From the NCBI GenBank assembly GCA_021234155.1, contig JAJEKV010000001.1, positions 27,855,768 through 27,919,767 of the forward strand: a stretch of 64,000 nucleotides of DNA. The letters run 5' to 3'. This document shows, one piece after another, positions 34,790-45,800 of this stretch (position 1 is the stretch's first letter; the number at the start of each line of letters is the position of its first letter). Origin of the DNA: Isoetes taiwanensis. Its lineage: Eukaryota; Streptophyta; Lycopodiopsida; Isoetales; Isoetaceae. The position numbers and the translations under genes were made by a program. The notes below the pieces were generated by a model. That model saw only the letters and a program-made list of their open reading frames with translations, made no database searches and had not been told where the DNA came from.

Positions 34790-35094
34790 TCAAATCCGAA
34801 CACGTTATGCTGAGTTGGTCAGGCCCGACCAGCAGCTACATGGGATCAGTTGTGTTCTTGGATACGTGGGATCAGTTGTGTTCTTGGATACTCACCTGAT
34901 ATGTACGTATATGATGTATATTTGTACAGTTTGATAACATTCTTATTATTGCCATGATTTTTTGCTCAAAACCCCTTTCGAGCGGGCTTTTTCAATCTGG
35001 ACAATAATAAGTCTTCTGCGCTTCTTCGTTTGGGTCTTATAGGTTGATTGGTCTCCGTGGACGATAAAAACTACTCCATTCCATTCCATTCCCT
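34790..35094 (+). mobile_element. LINE family A, strongly 5'-truncated copy
   Basis: It begins near TATGCTGAGTTGGTCAGGCC, which corresponds to the end of the coding region in copy 1. It continues through the same 3' untranslated region and ends GTGGACGATAAAAA (35057-35070), followed by a pentanucleotide tail built on CCATT (35074-35094). A 26-bp unit with GGGATCAGTTGTGTTCTTGG is tandemly duplicated inside it (about 34849-34900). Orientation is opposite to copy 1, 0.5 kb away. Confidence 0.75.
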
Positions 35095-37148
35095 AGGTAT
35101 GTATATTGATTTCTATCCTAATTTTCTCTACCTTGTTTGTTATGATTGCTTTCATATTACATAAATATATATGTTATAGTCTTATTTGTGCCATTTGCTC
35201 CTTCTTTATTTCAATGTCGTGGTTTTTTAGAGTTATTCCCTCTCTATCCACATCCATTTGCTTTGTTGATTCAGTTTTGTACCATGTGTTCTTTTCAGGT
35301 TTACTTAGTTGCTTTGTTTTATCCCATTCCGTCTCCAACTTAAGTTCTCCTTAGAATCTAGTCATTTCTTTCGATTTCTTTAATCTAGTTATTTCCAATT
35401 GTCCTGATTGCCCTATTTGAGCCCTGTAGATCCTTTGTTGCCTGCATCATTTTACCATTTTGTTGTTCGATGTTCCATGTTCCATTGTCCTTTGGACTCA
35501 TTTGCGATTTATATACATGGGGTTACCACTCGATATTCATTGGCTCCACCTTTTCTTCTATGTTCCTTAATTCTTTTTCTTCCAGTATTTTTGTTGTTCT
35601 TTATTGTTATATTTATTATATAAGTTTGTTCAATCACATTTAGATTGTTTCCTAATTTAATTATGTGGTTTTTGTTGCTTTTTCTTATTTTTAATCACTC
35701 TAGATTTTGTTCTCAATTACTCTAGAGTTTGTTCCCATGGCATTTTCTTGTTATGGTATTCGTATTGATGTTCACTAGCTTGATGCAAAGGTATTCCATT
35801 TGTTAATGCTGCAACGTTCGTTACTTCTATCATCTTCTTATTTCTATCAGATTTAATTCGATTCATTGTCGCTTCATTTCCTTCTTACATTTGGATCTAT
35901 TAGTTTTAGTTGTTTTTTGCTGAATTTGATTCATCCCCTATTTGCTCTGTGTTTTTGTTGGTCATGGATGAGGGTTTTCCCCTTAGGGGCAACCCAAAAA
36001 ACTGGACTCAAACATATTAGTGGAATGCTATTTCCATGCCCCATTCATAATTCATAAGGCAAGGCATTCAAATACGCTAATAACTCACAAATTAAATGTT
36101 GCAAATAGGAAAAAGAAACACAATCCATTGGTTCCATTCAAACCTTGAACATATCAAAAGACGAGAAGCAAGAATGATGATTTCGTTGGTGTTTTAGTTT
36201 TTCTTTATCGGGGCTCAACACATGCACGCACTGTAGCCCAGTTCTCCAAGATTCAAGGAATTCGATTTTTTATTGCTATTTTTGTTTTCTAAATTTGAAA
36301 TTGCCTCCAATATTTCCAACCACCTTTATTGATTTTAGTTCTAAATTGGGGGACAAAAGGAACATAAAAAATGAGACACCCCAGTGTGCAGACATTTGTT
36401 TGGTTCTAAAACTACAAGGTTGAATCTATTATTAATGTTCGACATTTTATGGTAGAGTATATCTCTCAATTTTGAATGGCGTGGAAGACGATCTTGAATA
36501 TGTGGGATTTGAACCCACATTATGCCCAAAATCTAAGCATACCAAAGTGTAATTATAATGGCTAAGAGATAGCCATGAAGCAACCACCATCCATGAGTAT
36601 TCATGTTCACAATGAATATATTACATCCAAGAGGCCCTTACAATCTATAAGGTACTCTAATTATTAGCCAGATAACTTTATTTATACTTACTCCATATAT
36701 CATAACCATCATAACTTATCATAACTGTATTTGTATTTAAAGGCACCGTGGCTCTGATACCATGTTGGAGCTACTTACATTTGCATGTTGATGTTACATA
36801 TATATGATATATGTTGTGTATCATACACGTTGGACCCATGTGACCTATCGTCCACATGGGGTTAACAATGTTGTTCCAACATCCTTAACCTCCAACTAAA
36901 GCATGCTTACCTTCACCATATCAACTGGTTGGATCACACAATTGGCTCCCATGCTAGAAAGGCCACCATTTACAAACAGCTTTATAGAGCTCCAAACATC
37001 TTTTCGCTTCTGTTTGACAGACATTACAGGGGCCGACATTATTCACTTTGGTCCTCTTAAGCTGTGGAAAACAAGCAAGAATGAGGCAAAGAAAAAAAAC
37101 CTAAAATGCTGGAAACAATTATATAAATGAAAGTGAAACGAACTTTGA
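35095..37148. other. T-rich non-coding stretch; a second T-arm-like hairpin
   Basis: 35100-35970 is T-rich on the plus strand and has only low-complexity frames. At 36502-36518 GTGGG ATTTGAA CCCAC reads as a perfect tRNA T-arm (GTGGG TTCAAAT CCCAC) on the minus strand, without the rest of a tRNA. No gene is recognised. Confidence 0.4.
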
Positions 37149-38749
37149 TCATCCCATCAATCCCTTTTCTTTAGGGGCCACTAAAGCAAAGGAGAAATAG
37201 ATGTGAGAGCTAGCAAGGACTGAATTAGCAATTATAGTCCTGCCTGCAAAAGATAGCCCACCTCTAAAATTATTCAACTTCTTCTTGATTCTATCAATGA
37301 TAGGTTGCCAAAGACCTTTCAAGCTTGGATTAAGAGAGAGAGGCATTCCCAACAAAGTAGATGCCTGGTTGCAGTTAAGAACCTTGATATCAGCAAAATT
37401 TGGTTGAATATTATCCCCTATAATCATACATTTTTTCAGATTTAAGTGAACACCAGATGCAGCTGAGTTGCCAGATTTAAGTGAACACCAGATACAACTG
37501 AGAATTGCTTGATGATTTCAAGAAAAGTTTCAATGTTAGAGAGATCAGTATCTAAGAAAGCAAATGTATCATCAGCATATTGAGAAATGGTAAGGAAATC
37601 CTCACTGTTAGGCATTTTTAGACCTTTGACATCCCCAAGATTTTTGAAATGAAGGACTGCCCTTGTTAGCATTTCAGCCACAATTAAAAAAAGATAGGGA
37701 GCAAGGGGGCAGCCTTGTCTAACACCTCGAGCTAAAGGGAAGAATTGAGAGGGTGATCCATTAACAATGACAGCAGAATTTGAATTGACATTCAGACCAT
37801 GAATCAAAAGCTTGAGTTTAGGATGGAAGCCAAATTTAGTGAGAGCAAGGTCAAGAAAATTCCATCTAACAGTGTCAAAAGCTCTCTTAAAATCTAACTA
37901 TAGAAGCACACAATTTTGGTTGGAAATTTTATTCCAGTGAAGACCCTCCATGGCAGTAATATAGTTGTCTAAAATAAATCTTTTGGATAGGAAGGCAGAT
38001 TGATAATGAGAAATGTTTTTCTGGAGATAAGCTTTGATTCTATTGGCAATAACTTTGGCACAGATTTTATAGGAAGTATTGGTAAGAGATATAAGTCTCC
38101 ATTCCGAAAAAGCAGATGGATTATCTACTTTAGGGATAAGAGCAATGAAGCCAGCTGAGATAGAAGGATGTAGGTGATTAGCTTCCCAAAAACCTCTGAC
38201 CAGAGATAATGTCAACTTTCAATAGATCCCAGAAATGGATGTAGAATTCACTCGGAAGGCCATCAGGTCCAGGGGACTTGCATTTGCCAAATGATCTCAG
38301 AACGAAGTAATAATTGATTCCTCCATAGAGTCAATAGGAGAAGGGATCATCTTGTCCATCAGATCAAGGAATTTCATCTCTCTAGAAGAGTCAATTTGAT
38401 GAGAAGGGACTTTAGAGAAAAGAGAGGCATAATTATCTTGAAAAAAATATCTTATAAGTTTAAGATCATCTAAAGACACTCCAGCATCAGTTCTGACTTC
38501 AGTGATAGAATTTCTGAGGAGTCTAGCTTTGGCCACTTTAAAAAAGAATCTTGAGCTACCACAATCCATTTCTTTGTTAAATTTAACTTTGCACTTGATT
38601 GTTGAGCTTCTGGCATCAATTTCTTCAATACTTTTAAGATAATTCTCAATCAATTCTTCCCCTACTTGTAGATTGAGGTTGTAGGGATCCTCCTGCAGTA
38701 GAGATCTGATATCTCTCATATGGGACAACATGTCCTCTTTCTCTTTCAA
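37149..38749 (-). pseudogene. Reverse transcriptase of LINE B
   Basis: Segments in order: linker (38749-38297); PKVDNPSAFSEWRLISLTNT and VIANRIKAYLQKNISHYQSA (38215-37898); an in-frame stop just before LDFKRAFDTV; then GVRQGCPLAPYLFLIVAEML and QYADDTFAF (YADD at 37568-37579). After SGVHLNL the frame is broken by a 35-bp tandem duplication (37437-37506) and resumes as CMIIGDNIQPNFADI and LLGMPLSLNP. The catalytic Asp pair is intact, but the stop and the frameshift make it a pseudogene. Confidence 0.85.
37437..37506. repeat. 35-bp tandem duplication in the LINE B RT
   Basis: The block beginning CAGATTTAAGTGAACACCAG at 37437 recurs at 37472 with two or three substitutions. As 35 is not a multiple of three, it accounts for the frame change between the flanking RT segments. 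Confidence 0.85.
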
Positions 38750-38918
38750 CTTGATAAGATGCTTTCTTTTTTACCATTTCTTAATCTAGCTTTTGATCTC
38801 CTTGATCTTACCATAGAAGCTTTTCATAGATTGCTGATTGGAATTATAATAGAGTTGTTGATAAAACTCCTTGAAATCTCTCACAAAGGATTCATTATCA
38901 AGAAGAGCACAATTGAAT

Positions 38919-38931
38919 TTGTAGGAAATAT
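38919..38931 (+). repeat. Left target-site duplication of LINE C
   Basis: TTGTAGGAAATAT, identical to 40928-40940. Confidence 0.9.
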
Positions 38932-40927
38932 ACCGCCTTTTTCTCCTTAGGCAGAGGGGTGCGTCAGGGGTGCCCTTTGGCGCCGTTTTTGTTTACAATT
39001 GTGGCGGAGGCATTGTCTCAGTTGTTTTTGGCTGCAGTGGAGGAGGGGGTGGTGGATGGGCTTCGGATGCAGGATAGTAGTCAGCAGATTATTAATCAGT
39101 TTGCCGATGACACTTTCCTCTTCTTGGTGGCAGAAGAGAGGAATTTGCGGAATGTAAAGGGTTTGCTGGATACTTTCTCCTTGGCCTCAGGCATTCTTTT
39201 GAATTGGGGTAAATGCTCTGCATTATGGGCCCAGCTGACTCCGTCTCCCCCTTGTTTGGCTCTATTCCCTTGGAAGGTGCTTCCCGGTAATGTGTGTACT
39301 AAGTTGTTGGGTATTCCCTTTGGAGGGGATGTTTCCATGGGGAGGGTGTGGGATGAGATTTTGTAGGGTTGCAGAAACACCTCAATTGGTGGAAGGGTAG
39401 CAAGTTGTCCATGGCAGGTAGGATCACTGTTGCCAAGTCAGTACTTTGTAGCACTCATGTGTATCAAAGACATCTGCGATGTTAGCTCCCCGAGGGTAAG
39501 ATCTGAGGCTTTGGATAAGATTGTTGAATTTTGTGTGGGGCGGGGATGATGAAGGGGCGGTTGTTAAAGTGGCTTGGTGGAAGTGTCTCGCCCCCGAGGG
39601 ATGGGGGGCTTGGCCATTCTCGGATTTGGCACTTGCATAGTCACTTTGCATAGTAAGGTAATGGTCTCCAAGTTTATTTGGGCGCTCTGCGGATGGAGCC
39701 TCTTCTCCTGGTCTTGCTACCGTTGTTGCGATCTCTTAAGCCATTGTGTGGCGTTTGGAAAGCCGTCTGTGCATGTGGAGTTGCCTTGGGCCTTTGTTGT
39801 ATGGTCTCCGGCCTTTCCCACATGCATCCCCTTTTCTCACGGGGGTGTTGCGGGCTTGGGATCATGTGCGTGTGCTCTTCCAGATAGATTATGCCTCAGT
39901 TTATCACCACTCTTCTCCTTTCTTGTGGGTTCCTCTACCCCCTCGCGCACTTGCCCTTGGTCGCCATTGTGCATGCTCGGGCCTTGAGGCCGTTGGAGGC
40001 GAGCTCTTTGTGCTCACCTTGGAGGATTGGTATTGGGGTGGTCGGCTAGCTTCGGGGAGTTCTTTCGAGCTTCGCTTTTCGCTGAAGGGCGCGTGTGACC
40101 GGGCTATCACGGGAACAAGTGGCGGGGAGTATTCCGCTACATATACCTATAGTCCCTCAGGATGATGTGGTGGTGCAAGTTTGGAAGGTTCATCCAGATG
40201 TTGTATCTTCTTATTTTGTGCGATCTTGTTACCGGGTGTTGGCTATTCATGACACTCTCGCCCCTTCGGGCAAGTGGTCTTTGCGGCTTCGGGTTCTCGA
40301 TGGCCTTCGGTTTGGGCGTGGACATGGAGCTCACTTCCTCCACCGAAGGTTAGGGTGCTTATGTGGCGGGTGGTGCATTTGTATGTCGTGGTGAATGTCC
40401 TTGTGAGTCGGTTTAGGCGGGTGTGAGCTCTCTTTGCCCTTGTTGTGGCCTTCATCGTGAGGCTGTGGAGCATTGTCTAGTTTATGCCCTCACTTGCGTG
40501 TATGCGGGATTGGGTCGGGGCTCTGCTTCGTGAGATTGACTAGCCGCCAGCTTTGCTTCATGTGTATCTGGTGCTTGGCGGCTCTTGCGGCAAAAAGCTT
40601 GCATCCGTGTGTGGGCTTGGTTGGTATGGTTGATTTAAGCGGCGGGCGGTTGTGGATCTTTCGGGGATTCAGCGACTGCGGCCCTCTCGATTCCTCGACT
40701 TCGGTACAAGCTATTTCAAAGCTTTCTGGTGTTCCTGGGATTAGTAGAGCGGAAGTTTGCCATTTGGCGGGATGGTGATGGTCGGTTTGTACAGCAGTAG
40801 AGTTGTAGTTTTTTTGTGAGTTTGTTGTGGAGTGTCGAGGTATCGCTGTCTCTTTGAGGCCCTCACTTGCTTTGTAACATTACCATTCTTTTAATATATT
40901 GATGACACAGTTCTTCAAAAAAAAAAA
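38932..40927 (+). mobile_element. LINE C, 5'-truncated, nested in LINE B
   Basis: This insert of 1996 bp lies opposite in orientation to LINE B, ends in a run of 11 A (40917-40927), and is flanked by a perfect 13-bp duplication (38919-38931, 40928-40940). It begins inside the reverse transcriptase, so it is 5'-truncated, as expected of incomplete target-primed reverse transcription. It is GC-richer than LINE B. Its RT is related to LINE B and to the scrap at 1-590. Confidence 0.92.
38950..40500 (+). pseudogene. Reverse transcriptase C-terminal half of LINE C
   Basis: MRQGCPLAPFLFTIVAEALS opens the preserved part. The catalytic site is FADD (39100-39111) in NQFADDTFLFLV, and the thumb contains PWKVLPGNVCTKLLGIPFGG. 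A frameshift near 39363 follows. Further downstream, near 40423-40495, a zinc-binding RVT motif reads CPCCGLHREAVEHCLVYALT. The frame is broken several times in between. Identity rests on motif order. Confidence 0.85.
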
Positions 40928-40940
40928 TTGTAGGAAATAT
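40928..40940 (+). repeat. Right target-site duplication of LINE C
   Basis: TTGTAGGAAATAT directly follows the poly(A) run. LINE B sequence resumes after it with TACCATCTCTTGG. Confidence 0.9.
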
Positions 40941-40976
40941 TACCATCTCTTGGAATTTGAGTCAATTGTCTTGTGC

Positions 40977-41665
40977 TTAAGAATTGAGGCTGGTGATCAG
41001 AAATAATGTTTCTTCATCACTTGTGACATAGCAATAATTCCAAAGAGAGAAGTTAGGACTACAAACATAAAATCTATCAAGGGCACAATAGACTCTTTTG
41101 TCCCCCTTTTGCTTATTAGACCAAGTAAAGAAGGCAGTAGATGAAGGAACATGCACAAGGGAGATAAAGTTATCCCAGTTACATCTCTCAGTGGCAGTTA
41201 TATTAATATATTCTCTAACTTCATATTCCATGAAGGGGTATTGTTGAAGTCACCACCAACAATCCAATCTAAGATAGGATTATTTTGCATCCAAGAGCTA
41301 ATCTCAATCCAAAGAAGCTCCCTATCTTTTGGGCAAGTAGAGGCATAGATATTAATAATTCCAAAAACAGAGTTTTGATATTTGAAGGTAACAGCTTGCC
41401 ACATTTTGGAGGGAGAATTGAAGAAGCAAAGGTGCTCTAGGTTTTTCCAAATCATGATGATGCCACCACTTCTACCAGTGGCCTCAATCCAAGTGGAGTG
41501 GGATCCAGGATAAATCCAATCTCCAAGATTAGAAATTTTAAATTTGGGAAGTTTGAGCTCTTGAAGAAGGATCACATCAGCATTGTAGTTTCTGATTTGG
41601 GAGATAGTTCTTCTCCTTTTAATGGCGCCTTTAATTCCCCTAACATTCCAGGATAGAATCCTCAT
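40977..41665 (-). pseudogene. Endonuclease of LINE B
   Basis: Starts MRILSWNVRGIKGAIKRRRT, the usual beginning of an L1-type apurinic-like endonuclease (the Asn of SWNVRG is a metal or substrate residue). It continues with ILLQELKLPK (catalytic Glu), SGGIIMIWKN, FGIINIYAS and WIVGGDFNNTPS (catalytic Asp and Asn). The later part, with FTWSNKQKGDKRVYCALDRF, is in a second frame overlapping at 41231-41198, so one frameshift separates the two. The enzyme would nick target DNA to prime reverse transcription. Confidence 0.88.
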
Positions 41666-41727
41666 TATTAATTGAGCAGAAGATAACTAGGAAAAAAGGA
41701 AAAAGAAGAGCAGATCAGATCAGAGAA

Positions 41728-42700
41728 TCAAATGTATTTCTTTTTCTTTTTTCCTTTGTTGTACTTACTTCTAGTATTTGCAGCTGGAGTATTAGTGAGT
41801 TCAGCAAGGGTTGAGTTATCTTTCTTAGACTTAGACAAGGCATTGCCTCGGGAGGATTTAGGTTTGGTAGCTAACTCAATACTGGAGCAATCAGTAAGAA
41901 ATTTATCCCCTTCCCAATTTTCCTTATCATTCTCATCTTCACTAATATCTGAAGTCCCCTTCAAACATTCTATTTCTAGGTGAAGGATCAGAAAGGTTTA
42001 AAAATTTATGCTTAATAGAAGGGCAAGGAGAAGAAACATGACCTGAATTATCATTATTCTCGGGCTGGAATCATTTGTCCTGCTCTTGTCATAAGCATCC
42101 CAAGCATGTTCATAATTTGGATCAACCACTTTCCTTTCTGGAGTGTCTTGTACAATTTCCTCATCCATGAGATTATATTGGCATGATTGTTGAGCTACTG
42201 AGACCCTCTTGCAAAGATGCCAACTGCTCAGCAATATCAAATGCAATATTTGATGGTGGAGGAGGGGGAGGATCAGGGGCTGGTGATAGATCAATAATGG
42301 GGGATTGGCAAAGGTTCATTTTGCCTTCACATGAATTGCTCAACAAGACTTCCAAATCAAGTTCAGAGTTAAGGTTAGCTAATACCTGAAATTGGTTGGA
42401 ATTACCAATTAAGTGGTTGGCACAAATCTGAGATTCTTCTCCATGAGTAGTACTTGATTTAGCAACCTTTTTTGGAAGAATAACTTGATTATTCCCCATT
42501 GACTTATCTGGAATAGAAGCAGGAACAGCTTCCACCAAGGTATCTTTGGGATCAATCACAGATTGCTCTTTTTCCAAACTGACTTGTTTCAGGATCTTAC
42601 CATGTTTATTTTTCTTGTTTAATGGACCATTCTTAATAACATAGGAGTTGAGAATATCAGAATTCTTAGCATCCATAATAATTTTGTTCAATGTATCCAA
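41728..42700 (-). pseudogene. ORF1 (gag-like) region of LINE B
   Basis: Frames 42700-42173, 42294-41998 and 41964-41728 lie directly upstream of the endonuclease on the same strand. They are rich in Lys, Ser, Asn and Asp and include a proline tract (APDPPPPPPSN) and a Lys-rich end (SKYNKGKKKKK). No RRM or CCHC zinc knuckle is recognisable in what remains. The assignment to ORF1 or the linker before the endonuclease rests on position. A short repeat of ATTTTGTTCAATGTATCC lies just upstream at about 42680-42715. Confidence 0.5.
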
Positions 42701-43192
42701 TTTTGTTCAATGTGTTTCTCGATCAATCGACTGGGCACTTTGTTGTTGTGGCTTTGTAGCCTTTTTTTAATGTTTGTTCTGTTGTTTATTCTTTACTTTG
42801 CGTCATCTTTCTTGTATCTCTCGGCATGACATTTTAGTCTCTAAGGTAGAATTCATTGTGTGGTTTTCTAGGTTGCAGTAGCAGTCCAGAAGCGAAAGCG
42901 CAATATACACGTATGGGAGGGGTTCTTTTGATTTGCAGATGCGAAGAGAGACTATCATTTTTTAGTTTCTAGATATAGAATGTATTTCCTAGTAAATTAA
43001 AAATAAGTATTTACATGGGATGGGTATATTCGCCACTAGCAAAAACGCTTATACAAGTATGGCATGGGTGCAAATTTTTTGACAATATGAAACCTTATGA
43101 GAGGGGGTTTTCTACAAGGAAGAGTGTATACTGTGGGGGTTCCTTTTGACCCTATGCACGCATATGACGTGCCCCCATATAGCTTAGGTGCA
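42701..43192. other. Non-coding stretch, nothing recognised
   Basis: AT-rich DNA between LINE B and the small hAT derivative, without an open frame of note. Confidence 0.45.
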
Positions 43193-43200
43193 TCCCCTGG

Positions 43201-44002
43201 CATGAAAAAAAATAGTGGCTATTAATAGCCAAATGCCGATTTTTTAAGGGGTCTAGGCAAATTTTGCGACGATTTTTATGAAGGGCGATTTTAAAAAATA
43301 AAATAAAAAATAGCCATAGTTAAAACAAGTACTTTATTATTTTCTTAGGATTAGCCAAATTATTTTTCCCCTTTTCCTTAAAGAAAAAGGGAGTAGCTCT
43401 TTTTTATATTACAATATCTATATATTAAATCATTGATAGCCAAACAAAAATGAATTCTTAATAAATATTTTTATATATGCCCACCTGTCATCAATAGTGA
43501 TAGTGATTTTTTGGACTATGAATTTCTATTACATATACCACATATGCATCTTCAAAGAGGAATTGTAAGAGATGGCCAATATCCATCTAGATGCCCGAGT
43601 TGGTTGCATAACATCTTTCTTCAAGCAATTTGATCACTATATCTAGGAGGGTGCCGTTGCATTGAATCTAGTTTAAACTATGGATGTTATAAGCTATGTT
43701 GTGAGCTTCTATTATAAGTTTTTTAATATTATCATATGTTCCTTGATTGCTGATTATTATTTGTAATTGTAGTAGGATAAATCTAAAACTACACAATTTA
43801 CATTTTTTTGCCTTTTCTAGCTAGAAAAATTAGCCAAATGAAAGTTTAAAGGAATACTTAATTCAAAAGTTTCGCCAAGTCCAAATACATATAAATCTAA
43901 TGATAATAATAAAATTAACCAAATATATATCATAAAATACTGTAAGATTTTGAAAAATAGCCAAACTAATTTTTATGAAAAAACATCTTAATTTTTTCCC
44001 TG
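43201..44002. mobile_element. Non-autonomous hAT derivative, 802 bp, same family as 16349-21740
   Basis: The first 21 bases match the left end of the full element at 19 positions (CATGAAAAAAAATAGTGGCT against CAGGGAAAAAAATAGTGGCT). The last 17 bases (TCTTAATTTTTTCCCTG) are identical to its right end. The flanks TCCCCTGG (43193-43200) and TCCTTTGG (44003-44010) agree at 6 of 8 positions, both differences being C/T. This fits an 8-bp target duplication aged by transitions. No coding capacity; many copies of TAGCCAAA-type words inside. Confidence 0.8.
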
Positions 44003-44010
44003 TCCTTTGG

Positions 44011-44570
44011 GTTGTAGTTTTGATCTATAATTAGACCTAGGTATTTATATTGTGTGGTGAGCTCTCTGTTGAGCAAGTGCCAAACACCAAGACCTTTGTT
44101 TTGCTCAAGTTTGTTGTCATTTGCATCTGGCCACAAAAAGAATCTAGGACATCCAAGTATTCTGAGCGTCCCTTTCGATTCTGGAGAGCAATACTATGTC
44201 ATTTGTGTACAAAAGCAAAGCTGCCATGTATCCACGAATATGTGTCTCGCTGCCTCCACAGTCTACAATCCATGCTTTCAGCTCGTCTATGAAAATTTCA
44301 CACAAAGTGGGCAAAAACAGATAGCCATGTTTTTAACACCTATAGTGTTATCTACTTTTTCTTTACACGTCGTAGAAAGACTAAATGATAATACCTTCTC
44401 ATATAATTGTGCCATTGCATGTTGGGATTCCAGTGCACCCATATCTTCTTCGTCATGTTCCATAACCCCCCAACTGTGGTCGAAAAGCTTTGGTGAGATC
44501 CATGAAAATTGTAAAAAGTGGCTTCTTTATCTTCTTTACAGAGTCCATGCCTGGCCTTAGTGTGAGGAGA
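44011..44570 (-). pseudogene. Scrap of LINE reverse transcriptase (palm/thumb)
   Basis: On the minus strand LDVLDSFCGQMQMTTNLSKT followed by KVLVFG corresponds to LDALDTFCQFTSMRVNLAKT after the YADD box in LINE A copy 2. Upstream pieces (HWNPNMQWHNY) are badly broken, and several stops are present. The plus-strand frame of 168 codons here is its antisense shadow. The hAT derivative ends 8 bp away and may have inserted into this LINE. Confidence 0.65.
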
Positions 44571-45800
44571 GAGATGTGGAGGTGCTAAATGACTTGCTAA
44601 ATATAGAGGCCCCCCTTACATTCAAAGGAACGAAATTATCGAGTCAACATCCTGACATGCACCTCATGATTTGCTCCGCAATTGGATTTGAATGGTCGAG
44701 ATTGCTGAAAACTAAATATGCATAGTAAAGATTTTTGTTTGTCACAAATTATCATCTGTTTTGAGCGAATCTCCACAAACTCTTTTAAAGAAATTCTCTT
44801 ATTGCAATTCAAGACTATAAGGTAGAGTAATTCGCCTGCAGTTCTTATCTACTTTACGTTCCATGCGTTTTCTTTTGTTCAAGAAGAGAATTACGACTTC
44901 TTTGTGTCATTATGGATAAGAATATGATTAGGGTAACTTAAATTTGATCAAGAAAAAGATTCTTGTAAACACTCATCTAGAATCTTCTAAAGCTCCGAAG
45001 TTGGCATGATCTAATTCAATTTAAATACTTACAAGTTCAACGCAACCCAAAATCTGGTGAACAAAAATTAGCTTCAGTTCGTGTTTAAACTCTGTTCTTT
45101 CTTGCATCATGCCAAAAACCTATGTTTTTGCAAGCAACCTACCGTGCAAAAGCACCTAGCAACTCATTTTTCTATTATAAAGCGTTCTCGCAAAGTCTTA
45201 CGATGAGAGATCGGATTTCATTTGTTATTCCCCTTCCAAAATTTGGATCATTGTTTTCCTGTATTGTGCATTCAACTTATAGACAATATATAAATTTAGA
45301 TACGTCATTTTCCTTCAAGTCTACAAAATTTCATGTTCAAATAAATGACATACAAAAGTGATACAGTTGCAAAAAAATCACAATTGATTTCCACAAAAGT
45401 GCCATGATTTTCTTGCATGCATTTCTAAGACTTTATAAAGGCCTAAAGTTCAGAAAGAAATACGTTGAAGAAAAACTGATAGCAACTTTGAATAAAAATT
45501 CTACGATTGAACAAAATTTGTACATAAATTAAGAACAACTGTTTTGTCGATGTTAAAATATTGATATACTTATCAGCTGTTTGATTTGCTAGTTCTCTCC
45601 TTTTTGCCGATCTTGCTATTTTCTTAAAAATCGAAAATGTTGTAGCCATGAAATAATCAATAAACACTATGTGAACAGTAATGCATTGACACCACATTCA
45701 TGGTCAGTAGTGTAAATTGGATTACAATAAAAAAAAAATACAATATAATACAAATGACAACAAACAATAAACTTTTGACATAAAAACAACAATTATACCA
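44571..45800. other. Intergenic, 3' of the LHW-like gene
   Basis: AT-rich sequence with no motif-bearing frame. The part next to 45800 is presumably the 3' untranslated region of the LHW-like gene. Confidence 0.5.

Larger units (their letters stand above)
37149..42700 (-). mobile_element. L1-like LINE B, split by a nested LINE
   Basis: Minus-strand order: ORF1/gag-like region (42700-41728), endonuclease (41665-40977), interruption by LINE C (40927-38932), then the linker and reverse transcriptase (38918-37149). Removing 38932-40927 and one copy of the 13-bp duplication brings the two parts together. The RT ends after the thumb at 37149, without the usual C-terminal zinc-binding region, so the 3' end is lost. 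No poly(A) tail or outer target duplication was found. Confidence 0.85.

Noticed and set aside
39574-40165. Plus-strand frames of 137 and 139 codons as a separate gene
   Set aside because: They lie inside LINE C, between its RT thumb and zinc-binding region.
44054-44560. 168-codon plus-strand frame
   Set aside because: The minus strand carries the LINE RT motif LDVLDSFCGQMQMTTNLSKT; the plus frame is its shadow.
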